Assembly (NCBI RefSeq): GCF_902506145.1
Contig: NZ_LR733520.1
Coordinates: 2,339,476 to 2,403,475, forward strand
Direction of reading: 5' to 3'
Source: Burkholderia sp. 8Y
GTDB taxonomy: Bacteria; Pseudomonadota; Gammaproteobacteria; Burkholderiales; Burkholderiaceae
Length of the DNA: 64,000 bases
A program made the translations under genes and the position numbers. The notes under the pieces were generated by a model. The model searched no databases and had not been told where the DNA came from. It worked only from the letters and a program-made list of their open reading frames with translations. Below, one piece after another: positions 17,467 through 26,338 of this stretch. Within the stretch, counting starts at the first letter, position 1. Each line of letters starts with the position of its first letter.

Positions 17467-18140
17467 CGCTTCTCACCTTTCGCGATGGCGAGCCCCTCGA
17501 TGAACGCCTTCGCGTGCGATGCCGTCACGCTCACGCTTTGCCCCGGCTTGTAGAGCGCCGAGCCCAAGCCGAAGCCGTTCGCGCCCGCCGTCAGGAACGG
17601 CCCCATGTTGTCCGGCGCAATGCCGCCGACCGGCACGAGCGGCACCTCCTTCGCGATGACCGCGCGCCACGCCTTCACGACCGTCGGGCCGAACTGCTCG
17701 GCGGGGAACATTTTCAGCACGTCCGCGCCGTTCTTCAGCGCGAGAAAACCCTCGTTCGGCGTGGCGACGCCCGGCGCGCAGGCGAGCCCGTGCGCCTTCG
17801 CGGCGCGCACGAGATCGCCGTCGCTGTGCGGCATCACGACGAGTTCGCCGCCCGCGTCCTTCACGTTATCGACGTAGCTCGGATGCAGCACGGTTCCGGC
17901 CCCGACGATCGCGTCTTCCGGCAGCGCCTGCCGGATCGCCGCGATGCTGTCGAACGGCTGCGGCGAATTGAGCGGCACTTCGACGATGCGAAAGCCCGCT
18001 TCGTAGAGCGCGCGGCCATGCTCGGCGGCATCGGCGGGCGTGACGCCGCGCAGGATCGCGATCAGCGGACACTGGGCGAACGCCTTCGCGAGTCCGGCGT
18101 GCATCTCGTACGGCCCGGGCAGATTGATGTGAGGTTGCAT
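17463..18140 (-). CDS. dgoA: 2-dehydro-3-deoxy-6-phosphogalactonate aldolase
   Basis: DgoA cleaves KDPGal to pyruvate and glyceraldehyde 3-phosphate. The 225-residue protein belongs to the KDPG/KHG aldolase family, with CPLIAILRGVTPADA (catalytic Glu region follows in IVEVPLNSP), IVGAGTVLHPSYV, FPAEQFGPTVVKAW (Schiff-base Lys region just before, LKMFPAEQ) and LVPVGGIAPDNM. It is shorter than enteric fused DgoKA forms and is encoded next to its kinase partner dgoK, 39 nt downstream of it. Confidence 0.93.
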   Translation of the reverse strand: MQPHINLPGPYEMHAGLAKAFAQCPLIAILRGVTPADAAEHGRALYEAGFRIVEVPLNSPQPFDSIAAIRQALPEDAIVGAGTVLHPSYVDNVKDAGGELVVMPHSDGDLVRAAKAHGLACAPGVATPNEGFLALKNGADVLKMFPAEQFGPTVVKAWRAVIAKEVPLVPVGGIAPDNMGPFLTAGANGFGLGSALYKPGQSVSVTASHAKAFIEGLAIAKGEKR

Positions 18141-18179
18141 CGTCGTGCTCCTTGCGTGTGCGGGTTCGTCTGTGCTGCG

Positions 18180-19145
18180 TCAGGCGGCGCTCGCGGGGGC
18201 GGTCACGAGCCCGGCTTGCGCGGCGATTCGGTAGAGACCGTGTTCGGTGGCGTGCGCGACCGTCTGCGCGTCGTGGCAGTCGAAGCGCGCGAGCGCGGCG
18301 CGATAGCGGTCGCAGAGCGCGTCGTTGCCGATCAGACGCAGCGTCCTGCCCGCGAGCGACGACGCGTTGCGCGCCAGCACTTCGTTCAGCCCGCGCAACT
18401 CATGGCCGATGAGCAATCCCGACAAATAATCCGGCTGCTGTTCGGGCGTGAGTTGCCCGGTGAGGCCGAGCGTGCGCGTGCTGAAAATGGTCGCGAGCAC
18501 GCCGGGATGACCGGCATCGCGCGCGGTATCGACGCCGCGAAGGAACGCGGCGGCATCGGAGGCCGCGCCGTGCTGCATCGTGCGGCCGAGAATCGTGTGG
18601 TCGCGCAGCGCGCCGAACGTTTCGCCGGTCATGAACGTATAGAAACGCTCGATGCGCCCCTCGTCGACGAACACCCATTTCGCATGTGTGCCCGGCAGGC
18701 CGATCAGCGCGCCGCCCGGCGCGGCAAGCGACGCGTCCGCCGAGAGCGCGCCGACGATCTGCGTTTCCTCGCCGCGCATCACGTTGGGCAGCGTGCCGCG
18801 TTCGAGCACGCCCGGCACCACGCGCACGGTCACGCCGCGCGCCGCCGTCACCGTGGCGATGCCCGCGACGAGCGCGTCGGCGTCGGCGGGCGCATCGACA
18901 TACGGCGCTTCGATCCAGCCCTGCGCGCTGCCGATCATGCCCGCCGCGATCACCGGCAAATGCGGATGCGCGTCGAGCCACGCGCCGCAGGTGTCTTCGA
19001 ACGCCTCGTCGAAGCCGCCCGCAGGCAACTTCATGATGCCCGCCGACGAAGCGCGCGTGTCCAGCGCCGTGGCGTCGTCGCCGAGCAGATAGGCGCGCAG
19101 CGACGTGGTGCCCCAGTCGAGCGCGATGAGAGCGGGCGCGTTCAT
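18180..19145 (-). CDS. dgoK: 2-dehydro-3-deoxygalactonokinase
   Basis: DgoK phosphorylates 2-keto-3-deoxygalactonate before aldol cleavage. The 321-residue protein starts MNAPALIALDWGTTSLRAYL, the phosphate-binding part of the sugar-kinase/actin fold in this family, and contains VIAAGMIGSAQGWIEAPYV, GLPGTHAKWVFVDEGRIERF and FYTFMTGETFGALRDHTIL. Its ATG overlaps the stop codon of the IclR regulator gene (ATGA), so it is read from the same transcript. Confidence 0.94.
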   Translation of the reverse strand: MNAPALIALDWGTTSLRAYLLGDDATALDTRASSAGIMKLPAGGFDEAFEDTCGAWLDAHPHLPVIAAGMIGSAQGWIEAPYVDAPADADALVAGIATVTAARGVTVRVVPGVLERGTLPNVMRGEETQIVGALSADASLAAPGGALIGLPGTHAKWVFVDEGRIERFYTFMTGETFGALRDHTILGRTMQHGAASDAAAFLRGVDTARDAGHPGVLATIFSTRTLGLTGQLTPEQQPDYLSGLLIGHELRGLNEVLARNASSLAGRTLRLIGNDALCDRYRAALARFDCHDAQTVAHATEHGLYRIAAQAGLVTAPASAA

Positions 19146-20056
19146 CGCTTGATCCGGCGATTGGCCTGCGGCGCGCGCCAGCCGAGTTCTTCGGAGATCG
19201 AGCGCGCTTCGCGCTGCACGACCGGAATCAGTTCTTCCATGCGCTCGTCCGGCATATACGGGATGGTGCTCGCAACCGAAAGCGCCGCGACGATCGCCCC
19301 CGACGCATCGCGCACGGGCGCGGCGACGCAGCGAATCGACGCCTCGTTTTCTTCGAGATCGAACGTGAAGCCGCCTTGCGAATAGCGCGTCATGCGCTGC
19401 AGAAAGGTATCGACGTCCGGGCGGTTCTCCGGCTTGAAGCTCGTGCGCGCGAGCGCGCGATGCGACGCGTCGAGCAGCTTCTTCCACGCGTTGCTTTCGA
19501 GGTCGAGCATCATCGCCTTGCCGATGCCCGTCGATGCGAGCGGCATGCGGTGCCCGACGCGCGAGCGCATTTCGAGCCCGCGCGTGCCGGGAATCTTGTC
19601 GATATAGAGCACGTCGTCGCCGTCGCGCACGCCTAGGTGAATTGTGTCGTGCGTATGCTGCGCGAGCGCCTGAAGATGCGGACGCGCCACCGCCGTGAGC
19701 GGCATCTGTTCGAGCGCGATGGTGCCGAGCTCGATCAGCTTCGGCCCGAGCAGATAGCCGCCCTGCACTTGCCGCAGATAGCGCGCCTGCACGAGCGAAC
19801 TCACGAGCCGGTGCGTGGTGCTGCGCGTCGTGCCGAGCGCCGCGCTGAACGACCGCAGATCGCGTGCGCCGTTGGCGGCGGCTTCGAGAATCGCGAGGCC
19901 GCGCAGCAGCGTTTGCGTGCCGGCCTGCTGGGGCGTGATATCGACGAGCGCGCTCGGCAGCGCGATGGCGTCGGCGTCGCGGCGGCCGGTGTCCTTCGCG
20001 CGGGCGTCGTTGGCGGCGAGGCCGCTTTCCGAGTCGGCGTGCTGGAATTTGGTCAT
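19142..20056 (-). CDS. IclR-family transcriptional regulator of the sugar operon
   Basis: This 304-residue protein has an N-terminal winged helix (TLLRGLAILEAAANGARDLR, then TTRSTTHRLVSSLVQARYLR) and the C-terminal IclR effector-binding domain (SRVGHRMPLASTGIGKAMM, FDLEENEASIRCVAAPVRD). The first ~55 residues before the helix-turn-helix are extra and poor in motifs. I chose ATG 20056 because GGAG lies 8 nt upstream; the frame stays open further but without a ribosome site. It is the first gene of the ten-gene operon and probably senses a pathway intermediate. A palindrome at its promoter (20287-20309) is the likely binding site. Confidence 0.92.
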   Translation of the reverse strand: MTKFQHADSESGLAANDARAKDTGRRDADAIALPSALVDITPQQAGTQTLLRGLAILEAAANGARDLRSFSAALGTTRSTTHRLVSSLVQARYLRQVQGGYLLGPKLIELGTIALEQMPLTAVARPHLQALAQHTHDTIHLGVRDGDDVLYIDKIPGTRGLEMRSRVGHRMPLASTGIGKAMMLDLESNAWKKLLDASHRALARTSFKPENRPDVDTFLQRMTRYSQGGFTFDLEENEASIRCVAAPVRDASGAIVAALSVASTIPYMPDERMEELIPVVQREARSISEELGWRAPQANRRIKR

Positions 20057-20256
20057 ATCGATCGCTCCGCGATGCGCGTCATGCGCGGCGCGAAAGACGG
20101 CGCGGGCTTCGCGCGTGAGGCGGATGAATCGTGCGGCGCGACCCGCGAGCGCGGGCAGGCGATCGAGTGCATGACGTGTCTCCGTTTTGTTCTTGTCGCG
20201 CAAGCGTGGCCGCTGTGCGCCGTGCCTTCTGGCGGTATCGTCGAAAGCTTGGACGG

Positions 20257-20286
20257 ATTGTAGTTCCGGCTATCTCAAATATTCAA
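20257..20286 (-). promoter_or_regulatory. Promoter of the iclR-dgoKA-ara operon
   Basis: On the minus strand a -35 box TTGAAT (20281-20286) and a -10 box TACAAT (20257-20262) are separated by 18 bp. Transcription would begin near 20250, about 195 nt before the regulator start codon. Confidence 0.65.
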
Positions 20287-20309
20287 TATGTGACCGCACT
20301 GTTCACATA
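20287..20309. promoter_or_regulatory. Likely operator for the IclR-family regulator
   Basis: A perfect 7 bp inverted repeat, TATGTGA-N9-TCACATA, lies directly upstream of the -35 box of the operon promoter. IclR-type regulators bind palindromes of similar size. The position next to the -35 fits an activator contact or a repressor that blocks polymerase. Confidence 0.6.
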
Positions 20310-20346
20310 ATGGGAGCCAAACTGACAGGCGAAAGCCGCATGAAAA

Positions 20347-20374
20347 CAAAAAAGCCCTGACGGATCAGGGCTTT
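20347..20374. terminator. Terminator behind mtgA
   Basis: The stem AAAGCCCTGA / TCAGGGCTTT with loop CGGA has A- and T-rich flanks on both sides. It lies about 30 bp after the mtgA stop and insulates the sugar-operon promoter from readthrough. Confidence 0.8.
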
Positions 20375-20401
20375 ATAAAGTTTAGCGACGCCAACTAAAT
20401 T

Positions 20402-21163
20402 TTATTCCGGCAACTCGGCGGCGCCCATTCGACGTGCGATGACGCGGGCTCGCATGGTCAGATACGCCGAGTTGCGATGGTCGTCGAAGTACTTCGGGCG
20501 CGGCAGCATGACGGCGAGGCGCGCGCTCTGTCCCGCCGTCAGTTTGGCCGCCGACGTCTTGTAGTAATAATGCGCGGCGGCTTCCGCGCCATACACGCCG
20601 TTGCCCCATTCGACCGAATTCAGATAGACCTCGAAGATGCGCTCCTTGGTCCACCAGAATTCGAGCATCCAGGTAATCACCAGCTCCTGCGCCTTGCGCA
20701 CATAGCTCTTTTCGCGCGACAAAAACAGATTGCGCGCGAGTTGCTGCGAGATGGTCGAGCCGCCCGCGACGATCTTCCCGCGCGACTTGTTCTTCTCCCA
20801 TGCCTGCAGAATGGCGTCGGTTTCGTAGCCGTTGTTATTGACGAAGTTCGCATCCTCGGACGCGATGATCGCGCGCTTCAGATTGCGCGAAATCTGGTCG
20901 TACGGCACCCACGTGCGTTGCAGCGCGATGCCCGGATGCGTCTTCGCGAGCGTCCACGCATCGGCGCGCATGAACGCGGTGGAACCGGGGTTCGTCACGG
21001 TCCATGCGCCGATCTGGAGGAAAAAGTAGAGCTGCGTCGCGAGAACCGCGATGAAGAACACGTAAACGCCGTAAGCGATCCATCGCGCGGGGCCGAGCCG
21101 CGCGGCGCGGCGCGCGGGGCGATCGCCCGGTGACGTGCGGCTGCGGCCAGGCGCAGTCGTCAT
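20402..21163 (-). CDS. mtgA: Monofunctional peptidoglycan glycosyltransferase
   Basis: MtgA polymerises lipid II into glycan strands at the inner membrane. The 253-residue protein has a basic N-terminus, one membrane helix (about 29-49, [20 protein letters not shown]) and a GT51 domain with [18 protein letters not shown] (catalytic Glu in ASEDANF), [16 protein letters not shown] and [20 protein letters not shown]. It has no transpeptidase domain. Its ATG overlaps the aroE stop, so it is translated after aroE. Confidence 0.95.
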   Translation of the reverse strand: MTTAPGRSRTSPGDRPARRAARLGPARWIAYGVYVFFIAVLATQLYFFLQIGAWTVTNPGSTAFMRADAWTLAKTHPGIALQRTWVPYDQISRNLKRAIIASEDANFVNNNGYETDAILQAWEKNKSRGKIVAGGSTISQQLARNLFLSREKSYVRKAQELVITWMLEFWWTKERIFEVYLNSVEWGNGVYGAEAAAHYYYKTSAAKLTAGQSARLAVMLPRPKYFDDHRNSAYLTMRARVIARRMGAAELPE

Positions 21164-22020
21164 CAGGCTTTTGCCGCCAGCGACTGGCGCAATTCGCGCA
21201 GCACCGCGCCGCCGTCCGGGCGCATGCCGCGCCAGATAAAGAACGATTCGGCGGCCTGTTCGACCAGCATGCCGAGGCCATCCGCCGCGCGCGCGCCGAG
21301 ACGCTCCGCGTGCTGCATGAAGACCGTGGGCTTCGGGCCGTACATCATGTCGTAGGCGAGCGTGCCCGCGCCGAAAGCGGCGTCGTCGCATTCGGGCAGC
21401 GCGGCGTCGAGGCTGCCGGCCGTCGCGTTCACGATCACGTCGTAGCGCGTCTTTTCGATGCTGTCCGCGCCGCCGCCCGACAGACGCACCTTCGCCTCCT
21501 GCGCGGCCTGCGCGAACTGGCTGACGAGCTGCTGCGCCTTCACCGCCGTGCGATTGACGATGACGAGGGACGCCGGCTGCCGGTCGAAGATCGGCAAGAC
21601 GACGCCGCGCGCCGCGCCGCCCGCGCCGAGCAGCAGCACACGCGCGCCTTCGAGACTCACGCCGAGATTCGCTTCGATGTCGCGCACGAGGCCGACGCCG
21701 TCGGTGTTGTCGCCGCGCACGCCGTCCGCGTCGAACGACAGCGTGTTGACCGCGCCCGCCGCCGCTGCGCGCGGCGACAGGGAATCGGCGAACGCGTGGG
21801 CGTCGAGCTTGAACGGCACCGTCACGTTCATGCCGCGTCCGCCCGACGCGATGAACGCTTTCACTGCCTGTTCGAAGCCGCCGAGCGGCCCGAGGATGCG
21901 CCCGTATTGGACGGCTTCGCCGGTCTGCTCGGCGAAGCGCGCGTGAATCCACGGCGACTTGCTGTGCTCGACCGGATTGCCGATCACCGCGTACCGGTCG
22001 CGCGGTTCAAGCGCGCTCAT
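21163..22020 (-). CDS. aroE: Shikimate 5-dehydrogenase
   Basis: AroE reduces 3-dehydroshikimate to shikimate with NADPH. The 285-residue protein has the substrate-binding [27 protein letters not shown] with the catalytic Lys, [11 protein letters not shown] and the nucleotide motif [12 protein letters not shown], followed by NRT, which contacts the NADP phosphate. ATG 22020 overlaps the stop codon of the RNase II gene (ATGA). The longer frame upstream is antisense-free readthrough of low complexity and not part of the protein. Confidence 0.95.
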   Translation of the reverse strand: MSALEPRDRYAVIGNPVEHSKSPWIHARFAEQTGEAVQYGRILGPLGGFEQAVKAFIASGGRGMNVTVPFKLDAHAFADSLSPRAAAAGAVNTLSFDADGVRGDNTDGVGLVRDIEANLGVSLEGARVLLLGAGGAARGVVLPIFDRQPASLVIVNRTAVKAQQLVSQFAQAAQEAKVRLSGGGADSIEKTRYDVIVNATAGSLDAALPECDDAAFGAGTLAYDMMYGPKPTVFMQHAERLGARAADGLGMLVEQAAESFFIWRGMRPDGGAVLRELRQSLAAKA

Positions 22021-24080
22021 GCGTTCGGCTCCTGCGGCTCTGGCGCGGGCTGCGCGGGAACGTCCGCCGATGCCTCCGCCGATGCCTCCGCCTGCGCTTC
22101 GGCTTCGCTTTCGGCGCTGAGGTCGTCGGCTTCGATGATTTCCTCTTCGCTCTCTTCCTCTTCGACCGGCGCGGCAGCGGACGGCGCGTCGATCACGTGC
22201 AGCAGACGGCACGACGCCTCGACGGTCAGCTCATCGATGGATACGACTTCCAGCATCACCCGCGTGCCGCGCGCGTGGACGCCCAAGCCGGGCACATGCA
22301 GGATCAGCGGAATTTCTTCGAATCGAACGAGATCGTCCTTCACCACCGACGCCGGGACGTGCCGCCGGTTCTCCTGCTTCAGCCAGCGCAGGCACCAGAA
22401 ATACTCCATGCGGCGCTGGTGATCGGCGTAGGCCGTGTACGTATCGTCGAAACCTTGCACCACGGCGAAAAGGTCCGCGTCCTTCGGCTTGAACGGCGCG
22501 GCGAGTTTCGCGGTCACGCCGTGCTGCACGCACGCGAGCAGTTGCCACTGATTCACCAGATCGACGTAGCGGCGCAGCGGCGACGTGCTCCACGCATATT
22601 GCGCGACACCGAGCCCTTCGTGCGGCGCGGGCGTCGTCTGCATGCGCGTGCGCTTGGGGCCGGGACCGCCGAAGCCGCGCTGCGAACGGTAGATGCCCGG
22701 CACGCCGTGATCGTCGAGAAACGCGCCCCACGACGAATTCGCGAGAATCGCGAGTTCGGCCACGATCAAGTCGAGCGGCGATCCGCGCCGGCGCGGCGTG
22801 ATGGTGATGTGCTCGCCTTCGACGTAGAAATTGAAGTCGTTGTTGCGCTGCACTTCGCGCTTGAGGCCGTAGGTCGCGCGCGCCTGCTGCCGCTTCTCGA
22901 AGAGCGCCAGAGCGAGCGGCCACAGCACGGCGATGTCTTCCTTGTGCGGATATTCGCCCGTGCCGGCAGCGAGGCTTTCCTCGGTCACGTGCTCGTCGAG
23001 ATGGTTGTGGCGCAGATTCGACTTGACGAACACGCGCTCGGCGCGCGTTTCGCTTGCGACGATCTCCTGCGTCTCGCGATTCACGATGATGTACAGCGAC
23101 AGCGCCGGCCGCAACCCGCCCTCGGCGAGCGTGAACACGTCGACGACGTTATCCGGCAGCATCGTGATCTTGTCGCCGGGCATGTAGACCGTCGAAAGAC
23201 GGCTGCGCGCGATCGAATCGATGGCGTCGCCCCGCGCGATGCCGAGCGCCGGCGCCGCGATATGCACGCCGATGCGCAAGCGGCCGTCGGCCAGATGCTG
23301 CACGGAGAACGCATCGTCGATTTCGGTGGTCGTCACGTCGTCGATGGAGAACGCTTCGCCGTCCGCTTCGGGCAAGTCGCCGGGCAACGGCGCGGGATGC
23401 ACCGCCGGGAAGCCGACGCCGTGCGGGAAGTATTCGGCGAGAAAGCGCGCTTCATGCAACTGGCGCGCGGACGCAATGCCGCCGCATTCCAGCATGAGGC
23501 GCGCCTGCGAAATGCCGCGCGCCGCCGCCGCCGCTTCGAGCGCCTTGTATTCGATGGAATTCTTGTCCGGCTTCGTCAACAGGCCGATTGCCTTGTCCTT
23601 CAGCGCCTCGGGCAGCTTGCCCGCCTTCAGTTCTTCCTCGTAGCTCGCCTGCACGAGCGCCTGCTGCCGCTTGCGCTCGAGCGACGCCAGCGCCATTTGC
23701 AACTGCTCCTGCGGCGCGCGCTGATACTGCCCGCGCCCCTTGCGGCGGAAGTATACCGGCGCGCCGTGCATGCGCAGCACGAGCGCGGCGCGCTCGCTCG
23801 GACCGAACTTGTCGCCGAAATAATCCGCGCCGAGCGCGGCGAACGGAAACTCCTCCTCGGGCGCGCATTCCCACAGGAAATCGAGATCGATGTCCTGCGC
23901 GATGGCGTCGGCTTCCTGCATCAGATCGGCGGCGGCGGGCTTCTCGAATTCGATCAGCACGTCTTTCGCGCGCACTTTCGCGCGGCGTCCGCCCGGCAAC
24001 TCGACCTGGAACGCGTCGCCTTGTTTCGACAAGACCGAGCCGGCCTTGAAACTACCCGATTCCTCGAAGAAAACGTTCAC
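22017..24080 (-). CDS. RNase II-family exoribonuclease
   Basis: This 687-residue protein is an RNB-domain 3'-5' exoribonuclease that degrades mRNA. The catalytic site is visible in FSIDDVTTTEIDDAFSVQ (about 245-262), with further family stretches LRIGVHIAAPALGIARGDA, YMPGDKITMLP and QYAWSTSPLRRYVDLVNQ. The N-terminal ~200 residues differ from E. coli RNase II and are typical of the betaproteobacterial form. The C-terminal ~40 residues are Glu/Ala/Pro-rich (EEEESEEEIIEADDLSAES), probably disordered, after an S1-like end. It begins the RNase II-aroE-mtgA chain of overlapping genes. Confidence 0.92.
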   Translation of the reverse strand: MNVFFEESGSFKAGSVLSKQGDAFQVELPGGRRAKVRAKDVLIEFEKPAAADLMQEADAIAQDIDLDFLWECAPEEEFPFAALGADYFGDKFGPSERAALVLRMHGAPVYFRRKGRGQYQRAPQEQLQMALASLERKRQQALVQASYEEELKAGKLPEALKDKAIGLLTKPDKNSIEYKALEAAAAARGISQARLMLECGGIASARQLHEARFLAEYFPHGVGFPAVHPAPLPGDLPEADGEAFSIDDVTTTEIDDAFSVQHLADGRLRIGVHIAAPALGIARGDAIDSIARSRLSTVYMPGDKITMLPDNVVDVFTLAEGGLRPALSLYIIVNRETQEIVASETRAERVFVKSNLRHNHLDEHVTEESLAAGTGEYPHKEDIAVLWPLALALFEKRQQARATYGLKREVQRNNDFNFYVEGEHITITPRRRGSPLDLIVAELAILANSSWGAFLDDHGVPGIYRSQRGFGGPGPKRTRMQTTPAPHEGLGVAQYAWSTSPLRRYVDLVNQWQLLACVQHGVTAKLAAPFKPKDADLFAVVQGFDDTYTAYADHQRRMEYFWCLRWLKQENRRHVPASVVKDDLVRFEEIPLILHVPGLGVHARGTRVMLEVVSIDELTVEASCRLLHVIDAPSAAAPVEEEESEEEIIEADDLSAESEAEAQAEASAEASADVPAQPAPEPQEPNA

Positions 24081-24139
24081 TCAATACTCTCGTAAGACGG
24101 TGGACCGGACGCGGCAAGCGCCGGTGGATGAATGAGGCG

Positions 24140-24739
24140 TCATGCCGCCGCGGGCGCGACGGCCGCGCGCGGCGACTGATCGCAAAAGGCGAGCACGTCG
24201 CCGAGATAGTTGGCGAAATCGCTGATGGCGTGGTCGCTGCCCTGAATCAGCGTCGTGCGTACGCCGGGGTAGCGCGCGAGCATCGTGCGGTAGTCGATCA
24301 CTTCGTCGCCGGTCGCGGCAATCAGGAAGTACCGCTCGGGCCGCGTGATGGCATCGACGGTGAGCGCGCGCAGTTCGTCCAGATGGCGCGGCAGCACGGT
24401 GATGCTGCCGCCGCCGTGCCACAACGGCTGCTCGCCGAGGTACGCGCTCAGGTCCGATTGCGGCACCACGGCGGGATTGAGCAGGACCGCGCGCCAGCCG
24501 TGCTTCTCGGCAAGGTACGTCGCGTAGTAGCCGCCGAGCGAACTGCCGACGACGGTGACATCGTCCGATGCCGCCGTGCTCGCGATGGCTTCCGCGAGCG
24601 CGATGGCGTCGCGTGGCGATACGGGCAATACCGGGCACTGCCATTCGCTCAACCGGCCGAGTTCCGCGAGGCGCGCGCGCATCGCGCGGGCCTTGAACGA
24701 TTGGGGGGATGAGCGAAAGCCGTGCAGGTAGAGGATCAC
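24140..24739 (-). CDS. YqiA/YcfP-type alpha/beta hydrolase (esterase)
   Basis: This 199-residue protein is a small alpha/beta hydrolase. It begins VILYLHGFRSSPQSFKA with the oxyanion-hole region, has the nucleophile elbow VVGSSLGGYYATYLAE (Ser in GSSLGG), an acidic residue in IAATGDEVIDY and the catalytic His in IQGSDHAISDF. I chose the GTG at 24739, which overlaps the mpl stop (GTGA); no ATG lies at the family start. The substrate is unknown. Its position behind mpl is conserved in relatives, but no role in murein recycling has been shown that I know of. Confidence 0.88.
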   Translation of the reverse strand: MILYLHGFRSSPQSFKARAMRARLAELGRLSEWQCPVLPVSPRDAIALAEAIASTAASDDVTVVGSSLGGYYATYLAEKHGWRAVLLNPAVVPQSDLSAYLGEQPLWHGGGSITVLPRHLDELRALTVDAITRPERYFLIAATGDEVIDYRTMLARYPGVRTTLIQGSDHAISDFANYLGDVLAFCDQSPRAAVAPAAA

Positions 24740-26151
24740 GCGGGGCCTCGTGTCGTTGTGCCGGACGGACGCGCACAAAGCGCGTCGAGCAATTTCTGGT
24801 GCACGCCGCCGAAACCGCCATTGCTCATCACGAGCACGTGGTCGCCGGGGCGCGCGGCGGCGATGACCGCCTTCACGAGCGGTTCGATTTCGTCGAATGC
24901 CTGCGCCTTGTCGCCAAGCGGAGACAGCGCCTCCGCCAGATTCCAGCCGAGCTTGTCGCGGCCTTCGCGCGCGCCATAGCCGAACACGAGGTCCGCACCG
25001 GCGAGACTCGCGGGAAGTTGCGCCTTCATGGTGCCGAGCTTCATCGTGTTCGAGCGCGGTTCGAGCACGGCGAGGATGCGCGCGTGACCCGAATCGCCGA
25101 TGCGCGTGCGCAGCCCCGCCACCGTGGTTTCGATGGCGGTCGGATGGTGCGCGAAGTCGTCGTAGACGGTGACGCCATCGACGCTGCCCTTTACTTCCAT
25201 GCGCCGCTTGACGTTGCGAAAGCTCGACAGCGACTTCGCCGCCTGCGCCGCCGGCACGCCCACCGAGCGCGCCGCCGCGATGGCCGCGAGCGCGTTCATG
25301 CGATTGTGCTCGCCCTGTACCTGCCAGTCGACCACGCCCAGACGCTCGCCTTGCCAATAGACGGCGAACTGTTCGTCGACCGCCGCGCCGTCACGCGCGG
25401 GCAGCGCCTGCCAGCCGCCCTCGACGCCAAAACGCTCGACGCCCGACCAGCAGCCGCGCGTGAGCACGCGCTCGAGCGCCGCCTCGCGCCCGTTCGTGAC
25501 GATGCGGCCCACGCCCGGCACCGTGCGCACGAGATGATGAAATTGCGTTTCGATCGCGGCAAGATCCGGGAAGATGTCGGCGTGATCGAATTCGAGATTG
25601 TTGAGCACTGCCGTGCGCGGGCGGTAGTGGACGAACTTCGACCGCTTGTCGAAAAACGCGGTGTCATATTCGTCCGCTTCGATCACGAAGAAGCTGGAGT
25701 CCGTCAGGCGCGCGGAAATGCCAAAATTGAGCGGCACGCCGCCGATCAGAAAGCCCGGATTCATGCCGGCGTCTTCCAGCAGCCACGCGAGCATGGAACT
25801 CGTCGTGGTCTTGCCGTGCGTGCCCGCGACCGCCAGCACCCACTTGCCCGCGAGCACGTGCTCGCCGAGCCATTGCGGACCGGACGTGTACGGCAGGCCG
25901 CGGTCCAAAATGGCTTCCATCAGCGGATTGCCGCGCGACACCACATTGCCGACGACGAAGAGATCCGGCGCAAGCTCGATCTGCTCGGCTCCAAAGCCCT
26001 CGATCAATTCGATGCCCTGCGCTTCGAGCTGGGTGCTCATCGGCGGATAGACGCCGGCGTCGCAGCCGGTGACTTGGTGTCCGGCCTCGCGCGCCAGGAC
26101 GGCGAGACCGCCCATGAAGGTGCCGCAAATGCCGATGATGTGGATGTGCAT
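24736..26151 (-). CDS. mpl: UDP-N-acetylmuramate:tripeptide ligase (murein peptide ligase)
   Basis: Mpl joins recycled L-Ala-gamma-D-Glu-meso-Dap to UDP-MurNAc, feeding cell-wall peptide back into synthesis. The 471-residue protein is a Mur ligase of the Mpl branch: MHIHIIGICGTFMGGLAVLA at the start, ATP-binding VAGTHGKTTTSSML, EADEYDTAFFDKRSKFVHY, NNLEFDHADIF and YDDFAHHPTAIETTV. I chose ATG 26151, where the family begins; the frame runs further up but as non-family sequence. It is followed by the overlapping hydrolase gene. Confidence 0.95.
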   Translation of the reverse strand: MHIHIIGICGTFMGGLAVLAREAGHQVTGCDAGVYPPMSTQLEAQGIELIEGFGAEQIELAPDLFVVGNVVSRGNPLMEAILDRGLPYTSGPQWLGEHVLAGKWVLAVAGTHGKTTTSSMLAWLLEDAGMNPGFLIGGVPLNFGISARLTDSSFFVIEADEYDTAFFDKRSKFVHYRPRTAVLNNLEFDHADIFPDLAAIETQFHHLVRTVPGVGRIVTNGREAALERVLTRGCWSGVERFGVEGGWQALPARDGAAVDEQFAVYWQGERLGVVDWQVQGEHNRMNALAAIAAARSVGVPAAQAAKSLSSFRNVKRRMEVKGSVDGVTVYDDFAHHPTAIETTVAGLRTRIGDSGHARILAVLEPRSNTMKLGTMKAQLPASLAGADLVFGYGAREGRDKLGWNLAEALSPLGDKAQAFDEIEPLVKAVIAAARPGDHVLVMSNGGFGGVHQKLLDALCARPSGTTTRGPA

Positions 26152-26326
26152 AAAGCATGTCGCGCCGCGTGGGCGATGATTGCGGAGAACGGGAACGGCG
26201 CACCACGGAGAAAAGCCGTGCGGGAGTGCGCCCGGAGGCGCATATTGTAACCGAGCGCGCCCGCCGCCCTTACACCATGCGCCTGCCACGCCGGCCGCGC
26301 CCGCCGGGCTCCGAGACGTTATCTAG

Positions 26327-26332
26327 TATGAT
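26327..26332 (+). promoter_or_regulatory. Possible -10 box next to the start codon at 26339
   Basis: TATGAT ends six bases before the ATG, which would place the transcript start at or next to the start codon. I see no clear -35 box. Confidence 0.35.
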
Positions 26333-26338
26333 GCCCTC

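Noticed and set aside
10023-20056. Genomic island bearing the sugar operon
   Set aside because: No integrase, tRNA junction, direct repeats or shift in base composition is visible at either side.
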